Positions 9,757 to 19,473 are shown, numbered from the stretch's first letter. The stretch is 64,000 nucleotides of DNA from Altererythrobacter aquiaggeris (GCF_037154015.1 NZ_JBANRL010000001.1:248001-312000), one strand, 5' to 3'. Translations and numbers: made by a program. The notes: generated by a model not told the origin, from the sequence alone.

Positions 9757-10935
9757 ATGCGCGACGCAGTAATCGTATCAACCGCCCGCACGGCCATCGG
9801 CCGCGCATATAAGGGCGCTTTCAACAACACCGCAGGCGCAACGCTCGGCTCCTATTCACTCGCCGCCGCGGTCGAGCGGTCGGGCGTCGAAGGGGCGGAA
9901 TTTGACGATGTCGTCTGGGGCGCTGCGCTGCAGCAGGGCACCCAGGCGGGCAACATCGGCCGTCAGGTTGCCTTGCGCTCGGGCCTTCCGATCACGGTTT
10001 CGGGGATGAGCCTGGACCGCCAGTGTTCATCGGGCCTGATGACGATTGCCACAGCGGCCAAGCAGGTCATCGTTGACCGGATGGATATCGTTGCAGCGGG
10101 CGGTCAGGAATCGATCAGTCTGGTGCAAACGCCCGAAATGCGCGTCGCGCCCGACCGCGAACTGATCGCGATGCACGGCGATGTGTACATGAACATGCTG
10201 CAAACCGCCGAAACGGTTGCCAAGCGTTACGACGTCAGCCGCGAAGCGATGGACGAATATGCGCTCAGCTCGCAAATGCGCACTGCCGCCGCGCAGGAAG
10301 CGGGCAAGTTCGACGACGAGATCGTGCCCGTATCGACCACCATGAAGGTCCAGGACAAGGAAAGCGGCGAAATCAGCGATGTCGATGTGACCATCGCCAA
10401 GGACGAGGGCAATCGCCCCTCCACCACGCTGGAAGGCCTGCAGGCACTCAATCCCGTGATGGGCCCGGGCATGACGATCACTGCGGGTAACGCATCGCAG
10501 CTGTCAGACGGTTCCAGCGCCTGCGTCGTGATGGAATCCAGGGTTGCCGAAAAGCGCGGCTTGACCCCGCTCGGCCGCTATGTCGGCATGGCAGTCGCCG
10601 GAACCGAGCCTGACGAAATGGGCATCGGCCCGGTCTTCGCGATCCCCAAACTGCTCGAACGCTTCGATCTGAAAATGGACGATATCGGTCTGTGGGAACT
10701 CAACGAAGCATTTGCTGTACAGGTCATTTACTGCCGCGACCGTCTGGGCATCGATAATGATATTCTCAACGTCAATGGCGGCTCGATTTCCATCGGACAC
10801 CCCTACGGCATGACGGGCGCCCGCTGCACCGGCCACGCATTGATCGAAGGCAAGCGCCGCGGCGCGAAATATGCGGTCGTCACCATGTGCGTCGGCGGCG
10901 GTATGGGCGCTGCCGGATTGTTCGAAATCTTCTGA
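9757..10935 (+). CDS. Acetyl-CoA acyltransferase (thiolase)
   Basis: A thiolase II family enzyme of 392 residues that cleaves 3-ketoacyl-CoA with CoA or condenses two acyl-CoAs. All catalytic elements are present: the nucleophile Cys90 in LDRQCSSG, the NEAF loop, His348 in IGHPYGMTG and Cys378 in CVGGGMG. The length is normal. Together with the MaoC hydratase just upstream it forms a small acyl-CoA unit ended by the terminator at 10954. Whether it serves beta-oxidation or acetoacetyl-CoA formation for PHB cannot be told from the sequence. The PHB depolymerase 0.8 kb downstream makes a PHB link possible but does not prove it. Confidence 0.95.
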   Translation: MRDAVIVSTARTAIGRAYKGAFNNTAGATLGSYSLAAAVERSGVEGAEFDDVVWGAALQQGTQAGNIGRQVALRSGLPITVSGMSLDRQCSSGLMTIATAAKQVIVDRMDIVAAGGQESISLVQTPEMRVAPDRELIAMHGDVYMNMLQTAETVAKRYDVSREAMDEYALSSQMRTAAAQEAGKFDDEIVPVSTTMKVQDKESGEISDVDVTIAKDEGNRPSTTLEGLQALNPVMGPGMTITAGNASQLSDGSSACVVMESRVAEKRGLTPLGRYVGMAVAGTEPDEMGIGPVFAIPKLLERFDLKMDDIGLWELNEAFAVQVIYCRDRLGIDNDILNVNGGSISIGHPYGMTGARCTGHALIEGKRRGAKYAVVTMCVGGGMGAAGLFEIF

Positions 10936-10953
10936 TTAAAGTCACAGCATCGG

Positions 10954-10989
10954 CCGCGGGAGGAAGTCGGTTTCCTCTCGCGGTTTTTT
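10954..10989 (+). terminator. Strong rho-independent terminator after the thiolase gene
   Basis: The arms CCGCGGGAGGAA and TTCCTCTCGCGG make a 12-bp stem with a single G-T pair and a 6-base loop. Six T residues follow directly. It lies 18 bases after the thiolase stop. The following bases up to 11115 show no further feature I can support. Confidence 0.9.
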
Positions 10990-11115
10990 GTCAGGCTCCT
11001 GACGGAGCCGCCTCGGACGCCGGGCGCGGGCGGAGGCGGTGCATAGCCAACCAGCCGTGAGGAAATACAGACCCGCAATCTTGCCTCGCGCAAGAATCGG
11101 GCGCATCTTGCGCTG

Positions 11116-11724
11116 ATGGGCGTCATGGAAATTATCGGGATTGCCGGAAGTATCAGCCTGTTATCGGGCTGGCGGCTGTATCTGACTGTGTTTGCCACGG
11201 GGCTGGCGATGCAATGGGGCGCCTTGCCGCTGCCCGAACATCTGGAAAGCCTGCAGGTGCTGGCCAATCCGTGGGTGATGGGTGCGGCGGGGCTTGCCGC
11301 CGTGCTCGAGTTTTTTGCTGACAAGGTCGCGTTTCTCGACACTGTCTGGGACGCCGTTCATACGTTTGTCCGGCCGGTGGGCGGCGCGATGCTGGCGCTG
11401 GCAATTGTCGATCCGTCCGATCCTGCGGTGCAGGTCATCGCCTTTGTTCTGGGCGGCGGCGGCGCGCTTCTGGCGCATGGCGGCAAGGCCGGAGCGCGCG
11501 CTGTCGTCAATACCAGCCCCGAACCCGTTTCGAACATCGTCGTCTCGACTGCGGAGGATGTCGCCACGGCAGGCCTGCTTTATGCGACCTACGAATATCC
11601 CTATGTCGCCGGCGGTATTGCGGCGGTTCTGCTGGCGCTGACGGTCTGGCTGCTGATCAAAGCGCGCAATTTCGTCAGGCGGATTTTCGGGCGCAGACCG
11701 GAAGCGGTCCGGCCCGCCGACTGA
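11116..11724 (+). CDS. DUF4126 domain membrane protein
   Basis: A 202-residue protein matching the DUF4126 family by its N-terminal pattern (GIAGSISLLSGWRLYLTVFATGL) and the central VLEFFADKVAFLDTVWDAVHTFVRPVGGA block. Several hydrophobic, glycine-rich segments suggest four or five membrane helices, with a short basic tail (ARNFVRRIFGRRPE). The family's molecular function is unknown to me. A second ATG three codons later is an equally good start. It stands alone on the plus strand and converges on the PHB depolymerase, with only 3 bases between stop codons and no visible terminator. Confidence 0.85.
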   Translation: MGVMEIIGIAGSISLLSGWRLYLTVFATGLAMQWGALPLPEHLESLQVLANPWVMGAAGLAAVLEFFADKVAFLDTVWDAVHTFVRPVGGAMLALAIVDPSDPAVQVIAFVLGGGGALLAHGGKAGARAVVNTSPEPVSNIVVSTAEDVATAGLLYATYEYPYVAGGIAAVLLALTVWLLIKARNFVRRIFGRRPEAVRPAD

Positions 11725-11727
11725 CGC

Positions 11728-12978
11728 CTAGGCTACCGCTTTCAGGTCCGCTTTCTTCGCAGCGTGCTCGCGCATGAACTGTTCGACCTGCGGGGCGATT
11801 TTTTCGCGCCATTTGCTGCCGTTGAAGATGCCGTAATGGCCGGCCCCTTCGGCGAGGTAATAACGCTTCTTTTTCTCCGGCAGTCCGGTCGCCAGTTTCA
11901 GCGCGGCCCTGGTCTGGCCGACGCCTGAAATATCGTCCCGCTCGCCTTCGATGCAAAGGATCGCGGTATCGGTGATCTTGCCCAGATCGACGATTTTGCC
12001 CTTATGTTCGAATGTGCCGTTGGGAAGCGAGTGTTTCTGGAACACTTCTTCCACTGTCTGGAGGTAGAATTCGGCAGTCATGTCGCAAACGCTGCGATAT
12101 TCTTCGTAGAAATCCTTGGTCGCATCCGCGCTGGTGGTGTCACCCGCGTTGAGATGTTTGAACATCTCGTAATGGCTTTGCATATGCGCGCCCAGGTTCA
12201 TGCTCATGAAACTGGCGAGCTGGAGGAAGCCGGGATACACTTTACGGCCGCTGCCGCGATAGGACAGCGGAACGGTGGCAATAACATTCCCGCGAAACCA
12301 TTCGATCGGGCGGTCCATCGCCATATCGTTGACCGTGGTGGGGCTCTCGCGCGTGTCGATCGGGCCGCCCATCATGGTGAGCGTGGCAGGGCGCGCAGGA
12401 TGCTTGTCGATATTCATGAGTGCGGTCGCGGCGAGTGCGGGCACGGACGGCTGGCATACGGCCATCATGTGGCTGCCGGGGCCGATGTGGTCCATGAATT
12501 CGACCAGATAATCGATATAATCGTCAAGATCGAAGCGGCCTTCCTTCACCGGCACTGCGCGCGCATCGGCCCAGTCGGTGATGTACACTTCGGCGCTTTC
12601 GATCATCCGTTCGACTGTGCCGCGCAGCAGCGTTGCGTAATGCCCGCTCATCGGCGCGACGATCAGCAGTTTGGGGGCGCTTTTGGGCAAACCCTCACGG
12701 CGAAAGCGCAGCAGATCGCCAAACGGCTTGGTCACCACGATGCTTTCGACGACGACATCATCCTTGCCGTCCACGGCGACCGTCTCGATCCCGAATTCCG
12801 GCTTACCGCGTGTAGCAGCGGCGTGGGCGAACACTTCAAGCGCAGAAGCGGCCATCGGGCCCAGACCCAGATAGCCCATCGGCATCATCGGGTTGGACAG
12901 CATCTGGGATGAAATGGACGCCCAGGCGCTGGCACCGGCCAGCCACGAACGCTGCATTTCATGCATATGATAGAGCAA
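11728..12978 (-). CDS. phaZ: Intracellular polyhydroxyalkanoate depolymerase
   Basis: An alpha/beta hydrolase that breaks down stored poly-3-hydroxybutyrate granules in the cytoplasm. The 416-residue sequence fits the intracellular PhaZ family. It has the modified nucleophile elbow VCQPSVPALAA with Cys in place of Ser, the MMGGPIDTRESPTTVN block, and a C-terminal EGAGHYGIFNGSKWR carrying the catalytic His. An in-frame GTG at 13017 would give a longer form. The TTG at 12978 is preceded at 7 bases by AGGGGA and yields the family-like N-terminus LLYHMHEMQRSW, so I prefer it. No phaC synthase or phasin lies in the window. The gene diverges from the ABC exporter at 13132. Confidence 0.92.
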   Translation of the reverse strand: MLYHMHEMQRSWLAGASAWASISSQMLSNPMMPMGYLGLGPMAASALEVFAHAAATRGKPEFGIETVAVDGKDDVVVESIVVTKPFGDLLRFRREGLPKSAPKLLIVAPMSGHYATLLRGTVERMIESAEVYITDWADARAVPVKEGRFDLDDYIDYLVEFMDHIGPGSHMMAVCQPSVPALAATALMNIDKHPARPATLTMMGGPIDTRESPTTVNDMAMDRPIEWFRGNVIATVPLSYRGSGRKVYPGFLQLASFMSMNLGAHMQSHYEMFKHLNAGDTTSADATKDFYEEYRSVCDMTAEFYLQTVEEVFQKHSLPNGTFEHKGKIVDLGKITDTAILCIEGERDDISGVGQTRAALKLATGLPEKKKRYYLAEGAGHYGIFNGSKWREKIAPQVEQFMREHAAKKADLKAVA

Positions 12979-13131
12979 ATTATAGTCCCCTGCGGTGCCT
13001 GAATGGCTATTGTGCACTGCACCCTGAACCGAACCCGCCCATGTTGCAATGCACTATATTTGCCAAATCACCCGCGCCCCGGGCCCGGTTGCCAGCTTTC
13101 ATGCAGCCAATTCATGGTCTATGGGCGCGCC

Positions 13132-14955
13132 ATGAGTTCTCCCGAAACACCGCATACGGCAAGCCAGCGGCCCCCATCCAGCGAACCCAAGCCGGCAAAG
13201 TCGCTTGGCCCGCTGACCATGATCTGGCGCGAACTGGTCAAATATCCGGACCGCGTGGGGTATGCGCTGCTGGCGTTGCTGGTCAGCGCTGCAGCCACGC
13301 TTGCGATACCGGCCGGGTTGCGGCTGGTGGTGGACCGGGGGTTTGCTGCCGGAGGCGATCCCGCGGATATCGGGCGCTGGTTCCGGTATCTGCTGCTGAT
13401 CGTCGGCGTGCTGGGCATCGCTACGGCATTCCGGTTTTATTTCGTCAGTTGGCTGGGCGAGCGGGTGGTCGCCGATCTGCGCGAGCGGGTGCATGCCAAT
13501 CTGCTGCGCCAGGCGCCGTCATTCTTCGAAGATAATTCGCCCAAGGAAATATCCTCGCGCATGACTTCGGATACGGCGATCATCGAACAGGTCGTGGGGA
13601 CCACCGTATCGGTGGCGCTGCGCAATGCGATCATGGCAGTGCTCGGCACGGTCTATCTGTTCTGGCTGGCCCCGCAGTTGGCCACCACAATGCTGATCGC
13701 CATTCCCGTAATCATAATCCCGATTGCGGTGTTCGGGCGGCGGCTGCGTAACATCAGCCGGTCGAGTCAGGACCGCGTGGCGGATGTCGGCGCGATGGTG
13801 TCCGAAGTGCTTGGCGCGATGAAAATCGTCCAGGCGTTCGGGCAGCAGGACCGCGAGGCCAAGCGGTTCGAGGGGGCGGTGGAGCGGACATTCGATACGG
13901 CCAGAAAGCGGATTACAATCCGCGCAGCCATGACCGCGATTATCATCACGCTGATTTTCGGATCCATTGTACTGGTGATGTGGCGCGGTGCGTTGCTGGT
14001 GGCAGAAGGCGATCTTTCGGGCGGGACGATTCTGGCATTCGTCGTTGCCGGGGCCATCACCGCCGGCGCATTTGGCGCATTGACCGAAGTGTACGGCGAT
14101 CTGCTGCGCGGGGCCGGCGCTGCGGGCAGGTTGAACGAATTGCTCAACGAAAAGCCGGCGATCAGCGCGCCCGAGCGTCCGACAGCCCTGCCGCAGCCCC
14201 CGCGCGGCAGCCTGTCGTTCCGCAATGTAACCTTCCGTTATCCGACCCGGCCCGAAATTGCCGCGCTCAAGGATTTCAGCCTCGAGATCGAACCGGGGGA
14301 GACGGTTGCAATTGTCGGCCCGTCAGGCGCGGGCAAATCCACCATCTTCCAATTGGCGGAGCGGTTTTACGATCCGCAGGCAGGCACGATCCGGCTGGAC
14401 GGAGTGCCGCTGACAAGCGCCGATCCTGCAGAAATCCGCAACCGGATGGCGCTGGTGCCGCAGGACGGAGTGTTGTTTGCCGCCAATGCGCGCGACAATC
14501 TGCGCTACGGCCAGTGGGCCGCCAGCGATGAAGAAATCTGGGAAGCGGCGCGCGCGGCCAATGCGGCAGAATTTCTCGAACAATTGCCGCAGGGGCTCGA
14601 CACCTTTCTGGGTGAAAGCGGGGCGCGTTTGTCGGGTGGCCAGCAGCAACGCATCGCGATTGCCCGCGCGCTGCTGCGCGATGCGCCGATCCTGTTGCTG
14701 GACGAAGCGACCAGCGCGCTTGACGCAGAAAGCGAAAAACTGGTGCAGGACGCGCTGGACCGTCTGATGGCATCGCGCACGACACTGGTCATCGCGCACC
14801 GGCTTGCCACCGTCCGTGCGGCTGACCGGATAATCGTGATGGAAGACAGCCGGATTGTCGAACAGGGGACGCACAGCGACCTGTCTGCTGCGGGCGGGCT
14901 TTATGCCCGGCTTGCCGCGCTACAATTCGACCAAGTGCATGATCGGGTCGGCTAA
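13132..14955 (+). CDS. ABC exporter, fused permease and ATPase (MsbA/ABCB type)
   Basis: A half-transporter of 607 residues that would work as a homodimer in the inner membrane. About six transmembrane helices occupy residues 30-320, followed by one ATPase domain. Walker A (GPSGAGKST) lies near residue 396, the signature LSGGQQQR near 500, Walker B with the catalytic Glu (ILLLDEATSALD) near 520, and the switch His in VIAHRLATV. The substrate is unknown; lipid, polysaccharide or drug export are all possible for this family. I placed the start at the ATG giving MSSPETP; longer in-frame starts reach back to 13003 and would overlap the phaZ leader with an unconvincing Cys-rich extension. Confidence 0.92.
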   Translation: MSSPETPHTASQRPPSSEPKPAKSLGPLTMIWRELVKYPDRVGYALLALLVSAAATLAIPAGLRLVVDRGFAAGGDPADIGRWFRYLLLIVGVLGIATAFRFYFVSWLGERVVADLRERVHANLLRQAPSFFEDNSPKEISSRMTSDTAIIEQVVGTTVSVALRNAIMAVLGTVYLFWLAPQLATTMLIAIPVIIIPIAVFGRRLRNISRSSQDRVADVGAMVSEVLGAMKIVQAFGQQDREAKRFEGAVERTFDTARKRITIRAAMTAIIITLIFGSIVLVMWRGALLVAEGDLSGGTILAFVVAGAITAGAFGALTEVYGDLLRGAGAAGRLNELLNEKPAISAPERPTALPQPPRGSLSFRNVTFRYPTRPEIAALKDFSLEIEPGETVAIVGPSGAGKSTIFQLAERFYDPQAGTIRLDGVPLTSADPAEIRNRMALVPQDGVLFAANARDNLRYGQWAASDEEIWEAARAANAAEFLEQLPQGLDTFLGESGARLSGGQQQRIAIARALLRDAPILLLDEATSALDAESEKLVQDALDRLMASRTTLVIAHRLATVRAADRIIVMEDSRIVEQGTHSDLSAAGGLYARLAALQFDQVHDRVG

Positions 14956-15003
14956 GGTCGTTCGGGCCCTTAACCAGCGGCCTGATTTCGTGTAGCCGGT
15001 ATT

Positions 15004-15029
15004 AATTCTCGAAAGAATTGTCTCAATTC
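15004..15029. promoter_or_regulatory. Overlapping inverted repeats upstream of the M13 peptidase gene
   Basis: AATTCT-CGAA-AGAATT is a perfect 6-bp inverted repeat. Its right arm is reused in GAATT-GTCTC-AATTC, giving three AATTC-type half-sites in 26 bases, 22 bases before the start codon. It could be a leader hairpin or an operator. It has no T-run and is therefore not a terminator. Confidence 0.35.
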
Positions 15030-15050
15030 AAACCCGTGGAGCCTAACTGA

Positions 15051-17165
15051 ATGATCAAGAGCACCCTTTTTGCCGGGGCATCTGCTGCCGCGCTTGCATT
15101 AACCGTACCCGCCATGGCGCAAGACGCCGACAGCACAGCGCCTGAAATGGTTTACGGCACCTGGGGGGTCGATCCTTCCACGATCGATCAGTCTGTCGAT
15201 CCGGGCGATGATTTCTTCGAATTCGTCAATGGTAAATGGATTGCTGAAAACACCATTCCTGCCGACAAGGCCCGCTTCGGCGCGTTTGACGCGCTGGGCG
15301 AGGCATCGCGCGACGATGTGAAGACGCTGGTTGACGAACTGGTTGCTGCCAACCCTGCGCCCGGCACTGGCGAGCGCCGGATTGTCGATGCCTATAATGC
15401 CTTTCTCGATGTCGAAGCGATCGATGCCAGCGGCCTGACACCTGCCTATCCCTATCTTTCCGAGATTTATTCGGCCGCCACGCTCGACCAGCTGGCTGTC
15501 CTGTTTTCCAAGCCCGGCTATTCCGGCATGATTGCCGCCGGCGTTTCGGTCGATAGCAAGGATCCCAACAGCTACATCGTGTCGGTCGGGTTCGACGGTA
15601 TGGGCCTGCCCGACCGCGATTATTACCTCGTCGATAACGAGCGTAACGAAGATATCCGCGCTTCCTATATCGAATATCTGACATTGCTGCTCGATAAGGC
15701 GGGTTATGATGATGCGGCTGGCACCGCACTGGCGGTGTACGCCTTTGAAAAACAGGTGGCGGAACTGGAATGGGACCGGACTGCGATCCGCAACAGCGAT
15801 CTGACCTATAACAAGCTGACGCGCGACGAGTTTATGAAGCTGGCCGGCGATTTCCCGCTGGCAACAGTGCTGGAGGCGGGCGGTTTTGGCGATCAGGATA
15901 CATTCCTTGCGCCGCAAATTCCGCCAAGTGCAGCAGAAGCCGCACAGCTGGGCCTGTCGGAAAAAATACTGGCCGGAATCGGCGGCGGCACGCCCGCAAT
16001 GATGAAGCTGCTTACCCAAACGCAGCTGCCCTTGCTGCAGGCTTACATGGCCAAGAGCTTCCTTTCGAACAACGCTGCAGTGCTCTCCAGCGAGCTGGAT
16101 GCGGCGAATTTTGCCTTTTACGGCACCAAGCTGAGCGGACAGGAACAGCAGCAACCACGCTGGAAGCGCGCGATTGCCGCAACGCAAGGCCAGCTCGGCG
16201 AAGTGCTGGGCAAAAGCTATGTCGAGCGGTTTTTCCCCGCCGAAAGCAAACTTGCGATGGACGAGCTGGTTGCAAATCTGCGCACCGCGATGGCGCAGGG
16301 CATTGCCGAAAACGACTGGATGACGCCCGAGACAAAAACCGCGGCCAAGGCCAAGCTGGATGCATTCAATCCGAAAATCGGCCATCCCGATACGTTCGAA
16401 ACTTATGACGGGCTGACTGTCGCTGGCAATGATCCGCTGGGCAACCGGATGTCGGCAGGCGAATGGAACCGTCTCGACAATCTGTCGAAGCTGGGCAAGC
16501 CGGTCGATAAAACCGAATGGGGTATGCTGCCGCAGACGGTAAATGCCTATTTTAATCCGGTGTTCAATGAAATCGTATTCCCGGCTGCCATCCTGCAACG
16601 TCCGTTTTTCAGTGCCAGCAATGATCCGGCGGTGAATTACGGCGCGATTGGCGGCGTGATCGGGCATGAAATCGGCCACGGTTTTGACGATCAGGGATCG
16701 AAATATGACGGCACCGGCACTTTGCGCAACTGGTGGGGCAAGGAAGACCTCGAACGGTTTACCAAACTGGGCGACCGGCTGGCGGCGCAATATGACGCCT
16801 ACTGCCCGTATGATGGCGGCGAAACCTGCGTCAACGGGCGCTTTACTCTGGGCGAAAACATCGGCGATGTCGGCGGCCTTTCGATGGCGTATCGCGCTTA
16901 CCGCCTGTCGCTGAACGGCAAAGAAGCCCCGGTTATCGACGGGTTGACCGGCGATCAGCGTTTCTTCCTGTCCTGGGGCCAGGTGTGGCGTTCGATGCAG
17001 CGCGAGGCCATGGGCCGCCAGCGTCTGCAAACCGACCCGCATTCACCCGAGGAATTCCGCGTGAATGGCGCGGTGCGCAATCTTGATGCGTGGTATGATG
17101 CCTTCAACGTGACGGCTGACGATGACCTGTATCTGGCACCCGAAGAGCGTGTGCGTATCTGGTGA
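15051..17165 (+). CDS. M13 family zinc metallopeptidase (neprilysin-like), exported
   Basis: A 704-residue periplasmic or surface endopeptidase. The N-terminus (KSTLFAGASAAALALTVPAMAQ) is a classic signal peptide with an AMA cleavage site. The zinc motif HEIGH puts ligands at His539 and His543 with Glu540 catalytic; the third ligand lies in GENIGDVGG downstream. The family substrate-binding NAYF (VNAYFNPVFNEIVFPA) and C-terminal CxxW-like regions are in place, and the length is normal. It stands as a single gene with its own leader and a hairpin after the stop. Physiological substrates of bacterial M13 enzymes are mostly unknown. Confidence 0.95.
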   Translation: MIKSTLFAGASAAALALTVPAMAQDADSTAPEMVYGTWGVDPSTIDQSVDPGDDFFEFVNGKWIAENTIPADKARFGAFDALGEASRDDVKTLVDELVAANPAPGTGERRIVDAYNAFLDVEAIDASGLTPAYPYLSEIYSAATLDQLAVLFSKPGYSGMIAAGVSVDSKDPNSYIVSVGFDGMGLPDRDYYLVDNERNEDIRASYIEYLTLLLDKAGYDDAAGTALAVYAFEKQVAELEWDRTAIRNSDLTYNKLTRDEFMKLAGDFPLATVLEAGGFGDQDTFLAPQIPPSAAEAAQLGLSEKILAGIGGGTPAMMKLLTQTQLPLLQAYMAKSFLSNNAAVLSSELDAANFAFYGTKLSGQEQQQPRWKRAIAATQGQLGEVLGKSYVERFFPAESKLAMDELVANLRTAMAQGIAENDWMTPETKTAAKAKLDAFNPKIGHPDTFETYDGLTVAGNDPLGNRMSAGEWNRLDNLSKLGKPVDKTEWGMLPQTVNAYFNPVFNEIVFPAAILQRPFFSASNDPAVNYGAIGGVIGHEIGHGFDDQGSKYDGTGTLRNWWGKEDLERFTKLGDRLAAQYDAYCPYDGGETCVNGRFTLGENIGDVGGLSMAYRAYRLSLNGKEAPVIDGLTGDQRFFLSWGQVWRSMQREAMGRQRLQTDPHSPEEFRVNGAVRNLDAWYDAFNVTADDDLYLAPEERVRIW

Positions 17166-17205
17166 TGCGGCCGGCTGCCTGTGCAGCGCCGAATACATGA
17201 GTAAC

Positions 17206-17238
17206 AGAGCGGCGGGACCGATATGGCCTCGCCGCTCT
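17206..17238 (+). terminator. Hairpin after the M13 peptidase gene
   Basis: AGAGCGGCG and CGCCGCTCT form a perfect 9-bp stem, 40 bases after the stop codon. It is followed by GGTTTCG, so the T-run is weak. It probably ends the peptidase transcript or protects its 3' end. The rest of the gap up to uppP carries no other clear element. Confidence 0.55.
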
Positions 17239-17287
17239 GGTTTCGCCGCTCTTGCTTCATTGAACACCTTCCTTCATTGGCTCCGCC

Positions 17288-18100
17288 ATGAATCTCACAC
17301 TCACCGCAATTCTGCTCGGCATCGTCGAGGGCCTGACCGAATTTGTCCCTGTCTCCTCGACCGGGCATCTGATCCTCGCATCCGAACTGTTCGGCTATGA
17401 TGCGGCGCAATGGGCGCTGTTCAATGTCGTGATCCAGCTGGGTGCGATTCTGGCTGTGGTTTATCAGTATTGGGGCACCTTCTGGAAAGCCGGAATGGGT
17501 GTCCTGCGGCTGGAACGCGAAGGCCTGAATTTTCTGCGCAATCTGCTGGTGGCGTTGCTGCCTTCGGTCATTCTTGGCCTCGCGTTCAAGGACCAGATCG
17601 ATATCATGCTGGGCAGCCCGATGCTGGTGGCATGGGCGCTGGTTATCGGCGGGATCGCGATACTGGCTATCGAACAGGTCGCCAAACCGGGCAATTACAC
17701 CGAGGTTGGCGATATGCCGCTTAAAACCGCGATTTTTATCGGTCTGGCCCAATGTCTGGCCATGGTGCCCGGGGTTAGCCGTTCGGGTGCGACAATCATG
17801 GGCGCATTGGCGATGGGTGTGAACCGCAAAACGGCTGCCGAATTTTCATTTTTCCTGGCGGTGCCGACGATGATCGGTGCCTCCACGCTCGAACTGGCGA
17901 CCAAGGGTGATCAGTTGATGGCTGGCACCAGCACGGTCGGATGGTCGGAAATTGCGGTCGGGTTCGCGGTCAGCTTTGTCGTCGCACTGGCAGTTATCAG
18001 GATGTTTGTCGCCTATGTCGGCCGCGCGGGATTTGCCCCGTTTGCCTGGTACCGGATCGTGATCGGCATAGTAGCGATAGCCTGGCTCACCATGCGCTGA
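17288..18100 (+). CDS. uppP: Undecaprenyl-diphosphate phosphatase
   Basis: An inner-membrane phosphatase that recycles undecaprenyl pyrophosphate to the monophosphate carrier used for peptidoglycan and polysaccharide synthesis. The 270 residues show both signature blocks: EGLTEFVPVSSTGH near residue 14 and PGVSRSGATIMGAL near residue 160. Seven or eight hydrophobic helices follow the family pattern, and the length matches the E. coli protein. It stands with the small membrane protein 93 bases downstream. It also supports the polysaccharide genes at 6.3-9.2 kb functionally, though it is not linked to them. Confidence 0.97.
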   Translation: MNLTLTAILLGIVEGLTEFVPVSSTGHLILASELFGYDAAQWALFNVVIQLGAILAVVYQYWGTFWKAGMGVLRLEREGLNFLRNLLVALLPSVILGLAFKDQIDIMLGSPMLVAWALVIGGIAILAIEQVAKPGNYTEVGDMPLKTAIFIGLAQCLAMVPGVSRSGATIMGALAMGVNRKTAAEFSFFLAVPTMIGASTLELATKGDQLMAGTSTVGWSEIAVGFAVSFVVALAVIRMFVAYVGRAGFAPFAWYRIVIGIVAIAWLTMR

Positions 18101-18192
18101 TCCGCGAACCAAAAGGTTAACGGCGGCTTATCCATTTGAGGAACCATCGTCCGCTTCGTGTCTTTTAGTCATGAAAGGATCGATTTGTTGTA

Positions 18193-18447
18193 ATGGGTTT
18201 GTTTATTGTCCTCGTTATCGGCGCGACCCAGGGGTGGCTCGCATCAATACTTACCCAAATCGAAGGGCGGCAGAACGTTGTGGTCAACGTGACCGCGGGC
18301 GCTATTGGCGCTGCCGCAGTCGCTGTGCTTCTGGCAGGGCCTTCGGTGCTTCAGGGCATTGCGCTGGAAACGCTGTTCTTTGCCATTGGCGGATCGCTGG
18401 TCTCGCTGGGTATCGCCAACTTCACCCAGCGCACTGCCGCGAATTGA
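18193..18447 (+). CDS. GlsB/YeaQ/YmgE-like small membrane protein
   Basis: An 84-residue, almost entirely hydrophobic protein with three likely helices (VLVIGATQGWLASILT, then VTAGAIGAAAVAVLLAG, then FFAIGGSLVSLGIANF). The glycine pattern and the GWLAS element after the first helix fit the transglycosylase-associated/GlsB family, often induced by stress, whose biochemical role is not established. An AAAGGA lies about 20 bases upstream of the ATG, so the ribosome site is not ideal. It converges on phhA with 19 bases between stops. Confidence 0.7.
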   Translation: MGLFIVLVIGATQGWLASILTQIEGRQNVVVNVTAGAIGAAAVAVLLAGPSVLQGIALETLFFAIGGSLVSLGIANFTQRTAAN

Positions 18448-18466
18448 GGCTCTTCGGCGACGCTGG

Positions 18467-19405
18467 CTAAACAGCCTTCGCGCCGCTACCCCGTCCGCCC
18501 CGCAGCAGATATTCCTGCGTACCGCGATGCACGACATTATCGACATCGATCACCGCCGAGTTTGCATAGGTAAAGGCGGGCGGTAAGTTGTTGTAAAGCC
18601 GGTCAAAATCTCGCTCTACCGTCTGCCGGTACAAATCTTCGAAACTTTCGATCACGAAATAGGTCGGCTGAAGATCGCTGATGACGTAATCGGTCCGCAT
18701 GACGCGGTCCACGTTGAGCATGATGCGGTTGGGGGATTGCGCCTCGACCGCGAATTGCGCTTCCATCGGGCCGGACAGGATCCCGGCGCCATAGGCACGC
18801 ACGCCGTCCGGTTCCGCTATCAAACCGAATTCGACGGTGTACCAGTAGAGCGCGCCAAGCGCCTTTAACCGGTTGTAACGCATAGCCTTCCAGCCGGCCT
18901 TGCCATATTCCTGCATATAGTCGGCATAGACCGGATCGGTCAGCATCGGGACATGGCCGAACACATCGTGGAAGACGTCAGGTTCCTGGATATAGTCGAA
19001 AGTGTCGCGCGTGCGGATGAAATTGCCCGCCGGGAAGCGGCGGTTGGCAAGATGCCAGAAAAACACGTGATCGGGGATCAGCATCGGTACAGGCACCACG
19101 CTCCACCCGGTCATCGCGCCCAGTTCGGTGCTCAGCCGGTCAAAGCTGGGAACCCCGCCATTGCCGAGATGGAGCTTGTCCAGCCCGCGCAGGAAACTGG
19201 TCGCCGCGCGTCCGGGCAGAATATCCATTTGCCGCGCGAACAGATCGTTCCAGATTGCATCATCGTCCGACGAATATACGTTCTGCTCGGGCTCCAGCCA
19301 GTCATCACCCAGATGTCCGGGCTTTTTGAGCGGCGCGGTAAACACATCATCCGGCATTTCGGGCAGGCGCGTGTAGTCGCTGTGTGGTTCAACCGATGTA
19401 GCCAT
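18467..19405 (-). CDS. phhA: Phenylalanine 4-monooxygenase
   Basis: Converts phenylalanine to tyrosine using tetrahydropterin and O2, the first step of phenylalanine catabolism. The 312 residues fit the bacterial monomeric form without a regulatory ACT domain. The iron ligands are the HDVFGH pair (His146, His151) and Glu192 in YWYTVEFGL. The pterin-binding LIPDHVFFWHLA segment is also present. No phhB dehydratase or homogentisate genes lie nearby. The gene is divergent from ppk2, with 68 bases between start codons holding both promoters. Confidence 0.96.
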   Translation of the reverse strand: MATSVEPHSDYTRLPEMPDDVFTAPLKKPGHLGDDWLEPEQNVYSSDDDAIWNDLFARQMDILPGRAATSFLRGLDKLHLGNGGVPSFDRLSTELGAMTGWSVVPVPMLIPDHVFFWHLANRRFPAGNFIRTRDTFDYIQEPDVFHDVFGHVPMLTDPVYADYMQEYGKAGWKAMRYNRLKALGALYWYTVEFGLIAEPDGVRAYGAGILSGPMEAQFAVEAQSPNRIMLNVDRVMRTDYVISDLQPTYFVIESFEDLYRQTVERDFDRLYNNLPPAFTYANSAVIDVDNVVHRGTQEYLLRGGRGSGAKAV

Positions 19406-19473
19406 AATCTGGAGCAGACCCTATCACCAGCCTTGTGGTTAGACAAACGGGTTCAGGCCGGACAGGAGGGTTT

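Noticed and set aside
12979-13017. Longer phaZ form starting at GTG 13017
   Set aside because: The extra 13 residues do not resemble the family; the TTG at 12978 has an AGGGGA site at proper spacing and gives the family N-terminus.
13003-13131. N-terminal extension of the ABC exporter
   Set aside because: The extension is Cys/Pro-rich, overlaps the phaZ leader and lacks a ribosome site; the helical domain begins after MSSPETP.
15099-17042. Minus-strand frame of 647 codons opposite the M13 peptidase gene
   Set aside because: Antisense shadow of a gene with an intact signal peptide and zinc motif; no ribosome site or recognisable protein on the minus strand.
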